From NCBI GenBank assembly GCA_037176885.1, contig JAWWNJ010000177.1, forward strand, positions 248,001 to 312,000: a stretch of 64,000 nucleotides of DNA. The letters are read 5' to 3'. How positions within the stretch are numbered: the stretch's first letter is position 1; each line of letters opens with the position of its first letter. The DNA comes from Favolaschia claudopus. Its lineage: Eukaryota; Basidiomycota; Agaricomycetes; Agaricales; Mycenaceae. The notes under the pieces were generated by a model. It had not been told where the DNA came from, ran no database searches, and worked only from the letters and a program-made list of their open reading frames with translations. The translations under genes and the position numbers were made by a program. Shown in pieces: positions 48,481 to 58,950 of this stretch.

Positions 48481-49866
48481 TTTCCGATTTTTTGTCTCTT
48501 TGCATGTTCGACTACCTACACATCTTCGTTTATCTCGGGATTCTCACCATCATCCTCATCATTCATCTACCATCATCACCACTAGTCCCGCAACTGCATT
48601 GTATCCGCGTCTCTTCACAATCAATTATTTATTCCCATTCGTGTTGTATGTACCTCCTACCAATCAATCCCATTACAGTACATACTCCAATGCTACTTAC
48701 TCCCCATCTACCTACTTATTTTAGACCGCATCGGACCTGATTCCGACACTTTGGATATGTATTCCAATTGGCAAGGCACATCAACAACTGACAATGGCAT
48801 TTTTCATTCGGGGAATAGATACGAACGGCGCATTCATTGTTTTCCAGTACAAGACGACCTCGCCGGTCAAAACGAATTGTGGTGCGCACGCGTGTGGCGG
48901 GTTCGTCTGCGTACCTTGCGATGACCTGGCCTTCAGTGATTTCTAGTGCTCACTTCCTTCCTGCGATATCCATTTTTTTTGCGTCAAAACTGCATATTCA
49001 TCGCAGCCGCCGTAAACCCTAGTTCCGGCCTGCGATTCTCCGACCTCGCAGTGCATCTTAATCGCTCGGCCGCCGGTCAACAATCGTTTCAAGGGCTACC
49101 ATTTTTTCCGGTAGCAGCCGCGACACCCGCGAACGTGAAAAGACATGAGATACTTACCTCCCGCCCAATTCCGCCTACAAAACATGAAAGAATGTCTGCA
49201 CTGTTTAGCGGTGGCGGCGGTGACGCCATTCAGATGCGCCACGTCACACAGTAATTTTGACTTTGCCTGCGAAAATAAAATGCTCCCGAACATTCAAAGA
49301 AGTAGGTAATAATAAACCCTTTTCGGAGGCGGGCGCGGATCGTACCCCGTTTCTGGCAGCAAAGCTGTGGGGCGAGAAGCTCGTAGGTGTCATAATCTTG
49401 TCCAGAAAATTCATCCATGCTTTCGGACCAAGTATGAAACCTAATCGAGTGCGTAGCAGCGCGATCGGCCCCCCGACTTTTGGAACGAGGGGACTCGGCT
49501 AGATGGCTGGAAATTTACTTCCGGGCAGGCAAGCAAACACGGGGTGAGTATGCAGCAAATGAGACTCCGGACGCAGTCCTAGGCCATCCCAGACGCAAGA
49601 TTCTTGAACGACCACGTCAAACAAGCGTATGAATCTGATTAGATATTGAGCACCATTACATTGTTAGTTCGATCTCAACCCGAGGGCAGCGATCGCCCGA
49701 GAATATGGCGTCGATGATCAGCGCACTGGGCTTGCGCGCCGCTCGACAAGCAGGCCCATCATAGGAAGTGGATCACAAGTTTACTGCACGCCGAGGTTCG
49801 TCACTGGCCATTCACTGTGCCCGACCGTGAGGTTACCTTCAAGGGGCAAAAACAAAAGACAACGTA
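48481..49866. other. 1.4-kb intergenic region between convergent genes
   Basis: It starts with a pyrimidine-rich 3' UTR (48490-48720). The remaining frames (for example 48946-49254) contain no known motif and have no clear splice partners. Nothing further recognised. Confidence 0.45.
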
Positions 49867-51860
49867 CTACCGTGATGGGCTACGGTGGTACCCATACCGC
49901 TCTACGAACGTGTTCAATTCAGCCGGGCCCCGGGAGCCGTACGGATAGGATATCGGTTTCGGGCGTTCGCCACTCTTGCCGTCAATCCAGTGCAAAATTG
50001 GCGTGAAAATCTAGAGGTATGTCAGTATGCCCAGCTTTCTTCGAGGCCATATAAAAGATCAACAGGCCTTCCAGGCGACATCAAGCTCGTCGTGCCGTAC
50101 GAAGTTTGAATGATCCCCCTGCAGCACATCGAGAATGAGTGCCTCATACGCTTCAGGAATTTTCGCGTCGGCGAACCGCCGATTATATGTGAGGTCCATT
50201 TCTGTGGCTATCGCTTGAGTTTGTAAACCCGGGGATTTGGCGACGATTTTCAAATATACAGCTTCGGACGGTTGGATGCGGAAGACCAACTCGTTACGCG
50301 TGATATCTTTGAAAATCCCCTGCGTGATATCCTTGAATTGGACGCGAACCTCTACTTTGGCTTCATTCAGCGCTGTCCATGATCACGCGTCAGCTTCCGA
50401 TAAACAGGCTAGTCATAGCATCACAACCTTTGCCCGCTTTCAGGATGAATGGTACCCCCTCCCATCGTGGATTATGGATCCACAGCGTTGTCGCTGCAAA
50501 TGTGGGGCAGACTGACCCGCGTGGCACCGTATCGTCATCAAGGTAGCCAGGCTTGCCATTGGCGGCCACATACTGTCCTAGAAGCGTATCCTCTTGGGTG
50601 ATGGGGGGTATACTACGCAGGACTTTGACCTATAACATTGGTCTAAGTGATCAATCTAACCTGCCCAGGGGACGGGCCAGCATGGCCAGCGCTGACCTTT
50701 TCATCTCGGATGTCCTCCGCCGAAAACGAGACGGGTCGTTCCATAGCCAAGATACTCAGCACCTGGAGTAAATCTACAGAGCAAAATCCTGTTAGTAAAT
50801 ACTCGATGCGCTCAAACAGATGGCATTCACGATTCTGCAAGATATCGCGGATGATCCCCGACGAATCAAAATAACCCCCACGTCCCTCTGTACCGAAAGG
50901 CTCCTTGAATGTGATCTGGACATTCGAAATGGAATTTTTATCCCAACCAGCAGCCAAAGCGGTATTGGCAAACCGCAAGACGAGGAGATTTTTAACCATC
51001 TCCTTGCCAAGATAGTGGTCAATGCGATACGTTTCTTCCTCCGACCAGTATTGCTTGAGCGAGCTCAACAGCTCACGAGCCGAGTCAAGATCCTTCCCGA
51101 AAGGCTTCTCCACAATTATTCGATTTACCCCGTTTTCTGCATAGCAGTGCTCTTTCAGATTCTTGGCGACAGGGACGAATACGTCTGGGGGAAGAGCAAA
51201 GTAAAACAAGCGGTTCCGTTCCTCCTTGGTGGAATATCTGGCTTCGATCCCTTCCAGATGTTCGTTGAGCACGTCATATGCAGCCCCGTCGTCGTAGCTG
51301 CCAGCCACATAGGTCAGGAGATCCTTGAACTGCTGAATTGACGCGGTAATGGCTTCGTCATTGTCGGGGTTCTTGATATAAGAAACGGCCCGGGAGTGGA
51401 AATCGGCTGTTTCCATCTTTGTACGTGCGTAGCCTACAATTTTCGCGTCCGTTGGCAGAAAACCCTGCCTGAACAAAGCGAACAGGGCCGGGAACGTCTT
51501 GGTTCAATGAGTATGAATCCTCACGAGCAGACGCATACAATGCGCAAATCGTACCTTCTTCTTAGCTAGATCCCCCGATGCACCGAAAACTGCTGTATCT
51601 CAGTATCTGTCTCACCTTGCTAGCAGATGCGGACACAGACCAACGATGAGGGTGTTATCTTTCATTTCGTAGTGAGCCGCATCGGTGGAAGAAACCGCCA
51701 GCCCTGTACCAGCGCTCGCGGGGAAAGGTGCTGGAGCACTAGTGCTTGGACTAATCGGGGTGACTGGTAGTTGTTTACCGGTGCCAGATGGCTGAGATTT
51801 AGCTGCACCACCACTGCGCGGCTTGACAAACTTTTCCTTCACAGCCTTGTACCAGCCCAT
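49867..51860 (-). CDS. Glucose-6-phosphate 1-dehydrogenase, copy with N-terminal extension
   Basis: First enzyme of the oxidative pentose phosphate pathway, producing NADPH. The ATG at 51860 gives a Pro/Ser/Ala-rich lead of about 70 residues ([17 protein letters not shown]) that the neighbouring copy lacks. Then [18 protein letters not shown] (NADP site), [59 protein letters not shown] with the catalytic His, [36 protein letters not shown] and [19 protein letters not shown]. The last exon ([19 protein letters not shown]) joins in frame only if intron 50011-50067 starts with GC instead of GT. If that intron is retained, translation stops after DVAWKAC and loses about 55 residues. All other frames are intact. 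Confidence 0.9.
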
Positions 51861-52421
51861 TGCAAGACACAGAAAGCCAGAGGAAGCGGTAGCGTTCAAG
51901 GAACGACAAGAAGCTTAGAAAGCTTGATGCCGCGAAGGCCGATTCGCTTGCGATGTCCCAGCATCACCGAACGTGGTTTGGCGAGGTGAATTACGTGAGA
52001 TATCCTTTTTTGGAACCACTCATCCTTCGTTGCTTTTTAGGAAGGTGTCAACACCGGCTAGCCTGAGCTGACAAGCATCGGGCCTGACCAAGACCCTTCG
52101 GTCTCGTTCGGCATGCGAGGAAAACTCGGAAGTATCCATTGACAATATTTCGACGACGCAGAAAGGTGTAAACTGATTGCAGATAGTTGCGTACCGTCAA
52201 TGCGCTATATATACGTATACATCGAAACAAATCCAAGGATGCCTTTCTTTTTACATTGTACACTTGGTATTTGAAACACAGAGCGCGTATGTTTTCCTTC
52301 TTTTCACCATTGAGAGTCTATGAGCATATTTACATTGATTACAGAGACGCCAAGTTGGTCACAGGCCACACACTATTCAATGGTCAAAATCTAGAACAAA
52401 GGGAAAAAAACGTGAAACGTA
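51861..52421. other. Intergenic, between the two dehydrogenase copies
   Basis: 560 bp holding the 3' UTR of the upstream copy and the promoter of the downstream copy. No gene seen. Confidence 0.5.
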
Positions 52422-54230
52422 CTAGCTGTCACTGGCCCGCTTGAATCCATACTTGTTAATAAAACCTTCGAGCTCTTTAGGTCCCCGAGAGCCGTAGGGA
52501 TACGGGGCGGGACGTGGCCGAGCGCCGTTCTTGCCATCAATCCAGTGAAGAATTGGGGTGAAGATCTGACCCGGGTCCATCAGCGTAATATTCTGTATCT
52601 CTGCACCCGAACACAAACCTTCCATGCAACATCGAGCTCATCGTGACGAACAAAATTCGAGTGGTCCCCCTTGAGAGCATCCAGTATCAATGCCTCGTAG
52701 GCCTCAGGGATCTTCGCCTCCGCGAATCGCCGTTTGTAAGTAAGATCCATTTCCGTGGGCATGGCCCGCGTGTACAGACCGGGCGTTTTGGCATTCATTT
52801 TCAGGTAAACGGCCTCCGAAGGTTGAATGCGAATAACGAGCTCATTCCGGGCAATGTCTTTGAAAATGCCTTGGGTAACATCCTTGAACTGTATCCGGAC
52901 CTCGACTTTGGCTTCGTTCAGAGCTGGACGACGAGATCAGATAAGAGGCAAGCACTGTGCGGCATGAGACCTCACCCTTTCCGGCTTTGAGAATAAACGG
53001 TACCCCTTCCCAGCGGGGGTTGTGAATCCAGAGAGTCGTGGCAGCAAACGTGGGGCATATCGAGTTCGGCGGCACGGTATCATCATCGAGATAACCGGGT
53101 TTCCCATTGGCCGCCACGTACTGTCCGAGCAGGGTGTCTTCCTTGGCAATTGGCGGAATGGACCGGAGTACTTTGACCTGGGTGCTATGGTGTCGGAACC
53201 GACGCGTTACCGAAAAGAAAAATAAATACCTTCTCGTCGCGGATATCCTCAGCAGAAAACGATACAGGCCGCTCCATAGTTAGAATGCTGAGAACTTGCA
53301 ACAGATCTGCACAATATAATTAGTGATAGTGTCACTGGGAATTTCAAGAACTGCTTACGATTCTGCAGGACATCACGAATCATGCCAAATTCATCAAAGT
53401 AACCGCCACGGCCCTCAGTCCCAAACGGCTCCTTGAATGTGATCTGAACGTTGGAGATGAAGTTCTTATCCCAGGCAGCGCCCAACGCGATGTTGGCAAA
53501 ACGCAAAACAAGCAGATTCTTGACCATTTCCTTGCCCAAGTAATGATCGATACGGAATGTCTCGTCCTCAGTCCAGTACTCCTTGAGAGAGCTGAGCAAC
53601 TCCCGAGCCGAATCAAGATCCTTGCCGAAGGGTTTCTCGACGATAACACGGTTGACGCCATTAGCAACATAGCACTGCTCTTTCAGATTTTTGGCAACGG
53701 GGACGAAGACGCTGGGAGGAAGGGCGAAGTAGAAGACGCGGTTGGCCTCCTTGGAGGCGTAGCCGGCCTCGATCTCCTCGAGATGGGAATTGAGTACTTG
53801 GAAAGCTTCGGGTTCCTCATAGCTGCCCGAAATATAAGTGGAGACAGCCTTGAAATCCTCAGCAGCTTTGATGATTTCGGGGTCATCGTTGGTTTTGAAG
53901 TAGGACGAAAGGCGTTTGTGGTACTCAGCCTTGTCCATCTTTGTCCGCGCATAGCCGACGATCTTGACATCGCGCGGGAGAAATCCCTGCCGGTAGAGGC
54001 CAAAGAGGGCGGGGAAGGTCTGGAGGCGGGATCGGAGAGTCAGCCTACGACAGGTGGCTACCCCGGGGCACAGACCTTCTTCTTTGCGAGATCGCCCGAC
54101 GCGCCGAGGACTGTGAGCGGGTTGTGGTGAACGACAGCCGAGAGATATGATCGCTCTACTAACCAACGATGATTGTATTGTCTCTGAGCGCATCATGGCT
54201 GGTCTCCATGGAGGGAATTGAGCCTGACAT
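52422..54230 (-). CDS. ZWF1: Glucose-6-phosphate 1-dehydrogenase, standard copy
   Basis: Same enzyme as the copy just downstream, in tandem on the same strand. The ATG at 54230 gives [20 protein letters not shown], the usual short N-terminus; the first intron splits the codon before [12 protein letters not shown]. Further motifs: [79 protein letters not shown] and [20 protein letters not shown]. The last exon ([20 protein letters not shown]) follows a normal GT-AG intron, 52566-52618, and ends [10 protein letters not shown]. Intron positions match the other copy. Because its length and splice sites are standard, this is probably the main housekeeping gene. Confidence 0.95.
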
Positions 54231-54403
54231 GGTGGAGGAGTGGTGGGTGGTGGTGGTGGTAAAGGAAGGAATAAAGCGGGGAAAGGATACACGGCTTAGT
54301 GTGGGTTTGTGAGCTTACGACTAAGCTTAGCAAGGTCACTTCTGATCAAATTGTTTCCCGGCTTATCGGAATCCGGCTCCGAGCTTGTTGTCCTTTCCCT
54401 CCA
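54231..54403. promoter_or_regulatory. Divergent promoter, ZWF1 and THOC5
   Basis: 173 bp between start codons facing away from each other. A long CCACC/GGTGG-type run (54232-54262) lies directly upstream of the ZWF1 ATG and is probably its 5' UTR. Confidence 0.4.
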
Positions 54404-55183
54404 ATGCCGGTGGCGAGCGAGCCCACTGAGCCGCCCTATGTCGCAGTTATCGACCAGCTCATGAGGCTCGCCGGTCCCTCAAGCCAATCAAGCGACCCTG
54501 CTGCCATACATATCCGTGCCGCCGCCCTCACAGCTCGTCTCAAATCTCTCGCACGCGCCGCAAACTCCGAGACGCGTCAAACTAAAAATCTCACTGCTGC
54601 TGCACGCCATGACATGGACCAGTCTCATCTCGGCCTCCAGAATTTGCTCTACGAGAAACGCCATCTTGAACGCGAGATAGAAAAATGTCGCCAGTTCGCG
54701 TTGGTCTTCCGTTCGAGTTATACTGGGTTCTGCTGTTCAGCGTGTCTCTAGTTCAGTATATCAGGACATCCCGCTTTATACGCTAGACGAGTTCAAAGTC
54801 CTCGCGCCACCAGAAGCCTGTTCTGACGACGTTCTGTCCGATGAGCACCAATTATTACTCAACCGCCTGAGCTTTGAATTTGTTGAACGCCAACGGTAAC
54901 TTTTGCATTTCCAAGAAAATACTCCCACTGATCTCGAATTAGATTGGATAACATGAGGAAGGAACTCCTGGTGCAGAAGGAAGAGTTGTTGAAAGAGAGC
55001 AAAGCAAAGCTCAATACTATGGACAACATCAAATCCCAAATAGAGACCCTCGTCAAGGTCAGTCATTGTTGGGCTACGGCCTTCATGTTTTCATGTTTCC
55101 CCCAGGTCGCTACCGATGTGCAGAAGAAGGTGGACGACCTTGCACAATCAATACCGGCGATGGACGTTGAAGCACCAGGCTAA
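54404..55183 (+). CDS. THO complex subunit 5 (THOC5/FMIP family)
   Basis: THO couples transcription elongation to mRNA export. Exons 54404-54699, 54752-54895, 54943-55057 and 55106-55183 join in frame to 210 residues. The start is MPVASEPTEPPYVAVIDQL. The family core is SHLGLQNLLYEKRHLEREIE followed by KCRQFASVYQDIPLYTLDEF. A coiled coil (LDNMRKELLVQKEELLKESK, KVATDVQKKVDDLAQS) ends the protein. The length fits short fungal THOC5 proteins, which lack the C-terminal half of the animal protein. Frames are intact. Confidence 0.88.
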
Positions 55184-55344
55184 ATGTCTAAACCATTAAT
55201 ATTACACCTTGTATTGGACTACACAACAATCCGCCGGAATGCAAAAGAGTACAGAGATGGGATATAGATATACGACGGGGATGAGGATGGAGACAGCGAG
55301 AATGCGATGCAGAAAAGTCACAGAATACCCAAAGTGAAGGGGGC

Positions 55345-56165
55345 TCACTCGCCCTCACTCAAGCTGCCGATATCACTCATCTCCTCATCTACATCGTTGT
55401 CGTCTTCACCGTCTGCTGCGGCATCCGCTGCTTCCTTCGTTGCGAATCGTTGAACGTATTCTGAGGCACACGAGCAGAGAAATTAGATATCTGGATAAAC
55501 GGAATAAGCTGGCTGCTTCACACACCCTTCACTTTCGCATCGTACTCCTTCGGGTGGCGCATTAACAGTGCAGCCGCCTCTCCGTTTAACGGATCGTTGG
55601 GGTTCGGATACCGCAACAGCTGCGGGAGGAATACCTCAAATATGTTGATCATGTCTGGGACAGCTCGACATTCAAGCAAGGGGCACAGAGAAATAATAGC
55701 ACGAACCAAACATGGGTGACCAAGTCTGGTTGATAACGTCCAGACAGACCGAACCGCTTCTGGCCGCAGGCTTGAGAGCAATACTTGCAACACAAGAATC
55801 CGACACGTACAATTCGTCGATATTCGGGTGAAATATCTTATTCATGAATCCTATGCTGGGGGACTTGAATGGATATTGGTCGGGGAGCTCTACGTGGATC
55901 TTCCAGACACCACCAGAAAACGGAGCTGATCGCCGAAGACAGAGGTGAGGGAGGGACTTTCTTGTTGCAAGGACCGGCGGGTGCTTACTCTCGGCTGGAC
56001 CATGAAAGCGGACATAGAACTCCTGCATGCTGTCGTTGACGAGGGAAACCTCGTAGTCCGACATGAGCCTGGACAAGTGCGTTAGTTGGCCACCCGGGAT
56101 AGAGAAACAGTGGTTAGCACATCTTCATGACATCGGTCTCGATGCGACGTTTGCTGGGAGAGGCG
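55345..56165 (-). CDS. UBC8: Ubiquitin-conjugating enzyme E2, UBE2H/Ubc8 type
   Basis: Works in yeast in glucose-induced turnover of fructose-1,6-bisphosphatase with the GID/CTLH ligase. Visible parts: [74 protein letters not shown] with the H-P-N motif, then [17 protein letters not shown] with the active-site Cys in V-C-L-D-V. It continues with [38 protein letters not shown] and an acidic tail ([14 protein letters not shown]) ending SLSEGE. The acidic tail is a mark of UBE2H. Five introns. The start codon is not resolved: the frame is open upstream of 56165 to 56317, and a separate first exon is likely. Confidence 0.88.
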
Positions 56166-57298
56166 TAAAGACGTAGGGTTAGTTGGATAGGACGGGGACG
56201 ACGAGGAGACTCATCATATATGTAAGGCGGAGGTGGCGGGAAGGAAGGGAGAGTTTGGCTCGGGCTGTTAAGCGAACGGAAACTACCGCAACGCCTCTTA
56301 ACCAAAACCATCATCATCTTTTGTCATTCGCGCAATTATCACTACATACAGCTCTATCGTCCACTCAAAAGAAAGTATATTCCTCCTCAATGCAATATGC
56401 GTCGTCCATACCGCATGGATATGGACGAAACCGCTGCCCGCCGAACCCGGACTTGCGTCTAACGTCGACCACCGGCATTATTGCATCACTCGCTCCTCGG
56501 TGGCCGGCGGCAAAATCCATATCTCCTCCGCCTTGTCCCTGCGCTCTCAGTGAATGCCACGCAAGAAGCACACCTTAAGTTTCTGTCAACAAGATATGGA
56601 CGACACCAATATCGGAACTTAGCGCAACTCATCCAGAAGAGCCCGAAGGACGCGATCAACGCCATCTCCTCTTGCGTTTGGGTGAGCAAATGCCCATCCC
56701 TTCTATGGTGCATCGCGATTCTGCAGCATTCGGGTCAGTCCATGTCGGGCGGCGTCTACGCGAGCTGGACGTACAAGAACATGAGCGCGCTCACGGCCAA
56801 AATTGCAACCGAAGTCTGTGTCAGGTGGAACACATCTACAGTAGAACACACTCAAATGAATCTTCCTATCTGAACTCATCTAGCAATATCATACGGAAAT
56901 GGGCCACGAAAAGCGACACGATGTGCGCGATAAAGAGGACGGACACGACTGTCAGCGGATGAGTTTCAACGACGTGTGCAGGCGAAGAGCTAACTCGCCC
57001 GACGCAACGGCACGGATGGGATGGTCTCTAAACAGCGCCATGAGAGCAAGAGGATTGGGGAAAATGTGTCGCTCGATTACAGGTCGTTTAACTTTAAGTA
57101 ATACATGAAGCATGAGGCCGCCGCAGTGCGAACGCGCCGAATACATGAGTTAGATTGGGTGCACGATAAACTTGGCTGACGGAATACATCTCTATATTGA
57201 CCTCGTTTCTGATTTCCTATTCTTCGGCTGGGCTCCACTAAATAGTGGTGACCGGGACTTGAGTGACTTTGCAAGAGAATTAATCTCGTACGATAGTT
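56166..57298. other. 1.1-kb region without a confident gene
   Basis: Contains the UBC8 5' region and the 3' UTR of the MARVEL-like gene. Several frames of 60-130 codons overlap on both strands (for example 56481-56873 plus), without motifs or convincing splice links. A short spliced gene could be present but is not supported. Confidence 0.4.
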
Positions 57299-58450
57299 TC
57301 AACGAGTCGGAAACATACCCGTCGTCTGGCCATTCGGAGCTTGGTGGATTTGATATATCGGTTGTTGTCCCTGAACATAGCCCATCTGGTATTGAGGGTG
57401 GGGGTACATTCCAGGATATTGCACCATGTTTTGCGGCTGCTGATGGGAATTGTAATAGCCTGGCATTTCATAGAACCAGCCCAGTTCTTCGAATCGGCGA
57501 TTGTGAGGGATTTACTTTGGACGAATATGAAAATGACTCACCTTGAATGGGCTCTCGCCAGATGTACGGCCTTCCCAATCTCTGCGCTTGGGAAACCAGA
57601 GAAAGTAGAACGAAAAACGCTATGGTGAAGAGAACAAAGTGCATCCAGGAAAATGCCTGGATGACCTTCATCTCGTAGCAAAATTCTCTCTGGCGTACTT
57701 CATATTGCGATTAGGTTTTGATATAGCTTCGATCGACAGAAAAGCCTACTCTCTCCGTTTTTGGTGGGCATGGTTTCCGAAGTGAGAGCGTCGCATTGCA
57801 TGGGAGTTACGATATCACTATTGCAGCCGTCAGCCAGCAGTCCAAGGACAGGTTTAGAATGTGGAGACCCACGTTGCCCATGCGGCCATTGCTTGCTGAA
57901 GCGTCAAGGAGGAATTCAGACCCACAGGGAAACCCGCTTACCGAGCCACAAAGCCCAGAGAATGAAATACATCAGAGCTTCTGTGCGGGGTTGCGCATAT
58001 TGTAGTCTAGTATGTATGAGCGGGGTTCGAGGCTGAGAGAAGTGCACGTACGATAGTAGGAATATGAAGATGGTGAGCGAAGGTATGAGCAGTGCGAAGA
58101 TACTGAAGTTTTCTGCAATCGATTGAGTTCATCGAAAGTTCATTCACGTCGCGTGCCATCGACAAGCTCACGATGTAGATGAGGCAAGAAAATGTTCGCG
58201 AAATGGGCCGCTATGGTCTGTGAATTGGAACAGACAAACACAAAATGAACAGTCAATAATTACCGAGACCTAGTACAGAGCCTGAAATACAAAATAAAGA
58301 TGGATTAAGCCTGCAGAGACCAAGGCGACAGAAGCGGTACCTGAAAGCAAGAATATGGCGACTACAACAGCAGATGAGGATAGGACACAGTCTCAAACTC
58401 GCGTGCTGACCATAGAACGCAACTCGATATTGTGCAAAGCGGACAGTCAT
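57299..58450 (-). CDS. MARVEL-like four-helix membrane protein
   Basis: Start MTVRFAQYRVAFYG at 58450, with the first helix rebuilt over an intron (TASVALVSAGLIHLYFVFQA). Then FSIFALLIPSLTIFIFLLSY, a second helix; ALMYFILWALWLG, a third; and MKVIQAFSWMHFVLFTIAFF, a fourth, with VLLSLVSQAQRLG behind it. This order fits MARVEL-domain proteins of fungal plasma membranes. The C-terminal exon is a Tyr/Gln/Pro-rich cytoplasmic tail (GYYNSHQQPQNMVQYPGMYP) ending TGMFPTR at 57299. Several introns; the exact borders between helices 1 and 2 are not resolved. The function is unknown beyond membrane organisation inferred from the family. Confidence 0.65.
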
Positions 58451-58778
58451 CAGTGAAGTGGGTTGCGCGTCGTGAGTGGGGGATAGTTAGATTTCGTCAA
58501 ATCTCGTGAAGGGCGTGCGGAAAGAGGTCGACGCTTGCAGGAAGCTGTAAACAATCAACGCGTCAAGCTTCGAAGTTGAAAACCGGGGCGAAACGCCGAG
58601 ATGCGAGCACGTGACCTTGCAATGGCTAATCTATTGCCTTCTATTGCGCTTCACCCAAGTTCACCCATGATGACATCGTCAGAAAAAAAAAATTAACATC
58701 CACAAAAAGCACTGTGAATCGCCGTAACAGGGGATGGGTACCGGTGAAGAGAAAGAAAAAAAAGATGCTAAATTTAAG

Positions 58779-58879
58779 CTCTCGACCTGGGAGTCGAACC
58801 CAGCTTTCGCGCGACGAAGAATGGGTTCAACTCCCAAACAATGACAGGCGCGTGTACTCAACCGATATACTAGTCGAGA
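58779..58879 (-). tRNA. tRNA-Asp (GTC) with a 28-nt intron
   Basis: Read on the minus strand, the 7-bp acceptor stem TCTCGAC/GTCGAGA is perfect, with discriminator G. The D arm is GTAT/GTAC. The anticodon stem CGCGC/GCGCG closes the loop CTGTCA-C with anticodon GTC. The T arm is CTGGG-TTCGACT-CCCAG. The intron (58814-58841) lies between positions 37 and 38, the usual place for nuclear tRNA introns. Without it the tRNA is 73 nt. No run of T directly marks the terminator within the gene; the region beyond 58779 on the minus strand has T-rich stretches near 58750-58760. Confidence 0.9.
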
Positions 58880-58950
58880 TCTGTTAGCTGGTTCGAGATC
58901 AGAATCTATACCTGCCTACACCGCCAATACTTTGCACCTAAGGTTTCTAG

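Noticed and set aside
53543..54130. 195-codon plus-strand frame
   Set aside because: Antisense of the glucose-6-phosphate dehydrogenase coding exon.
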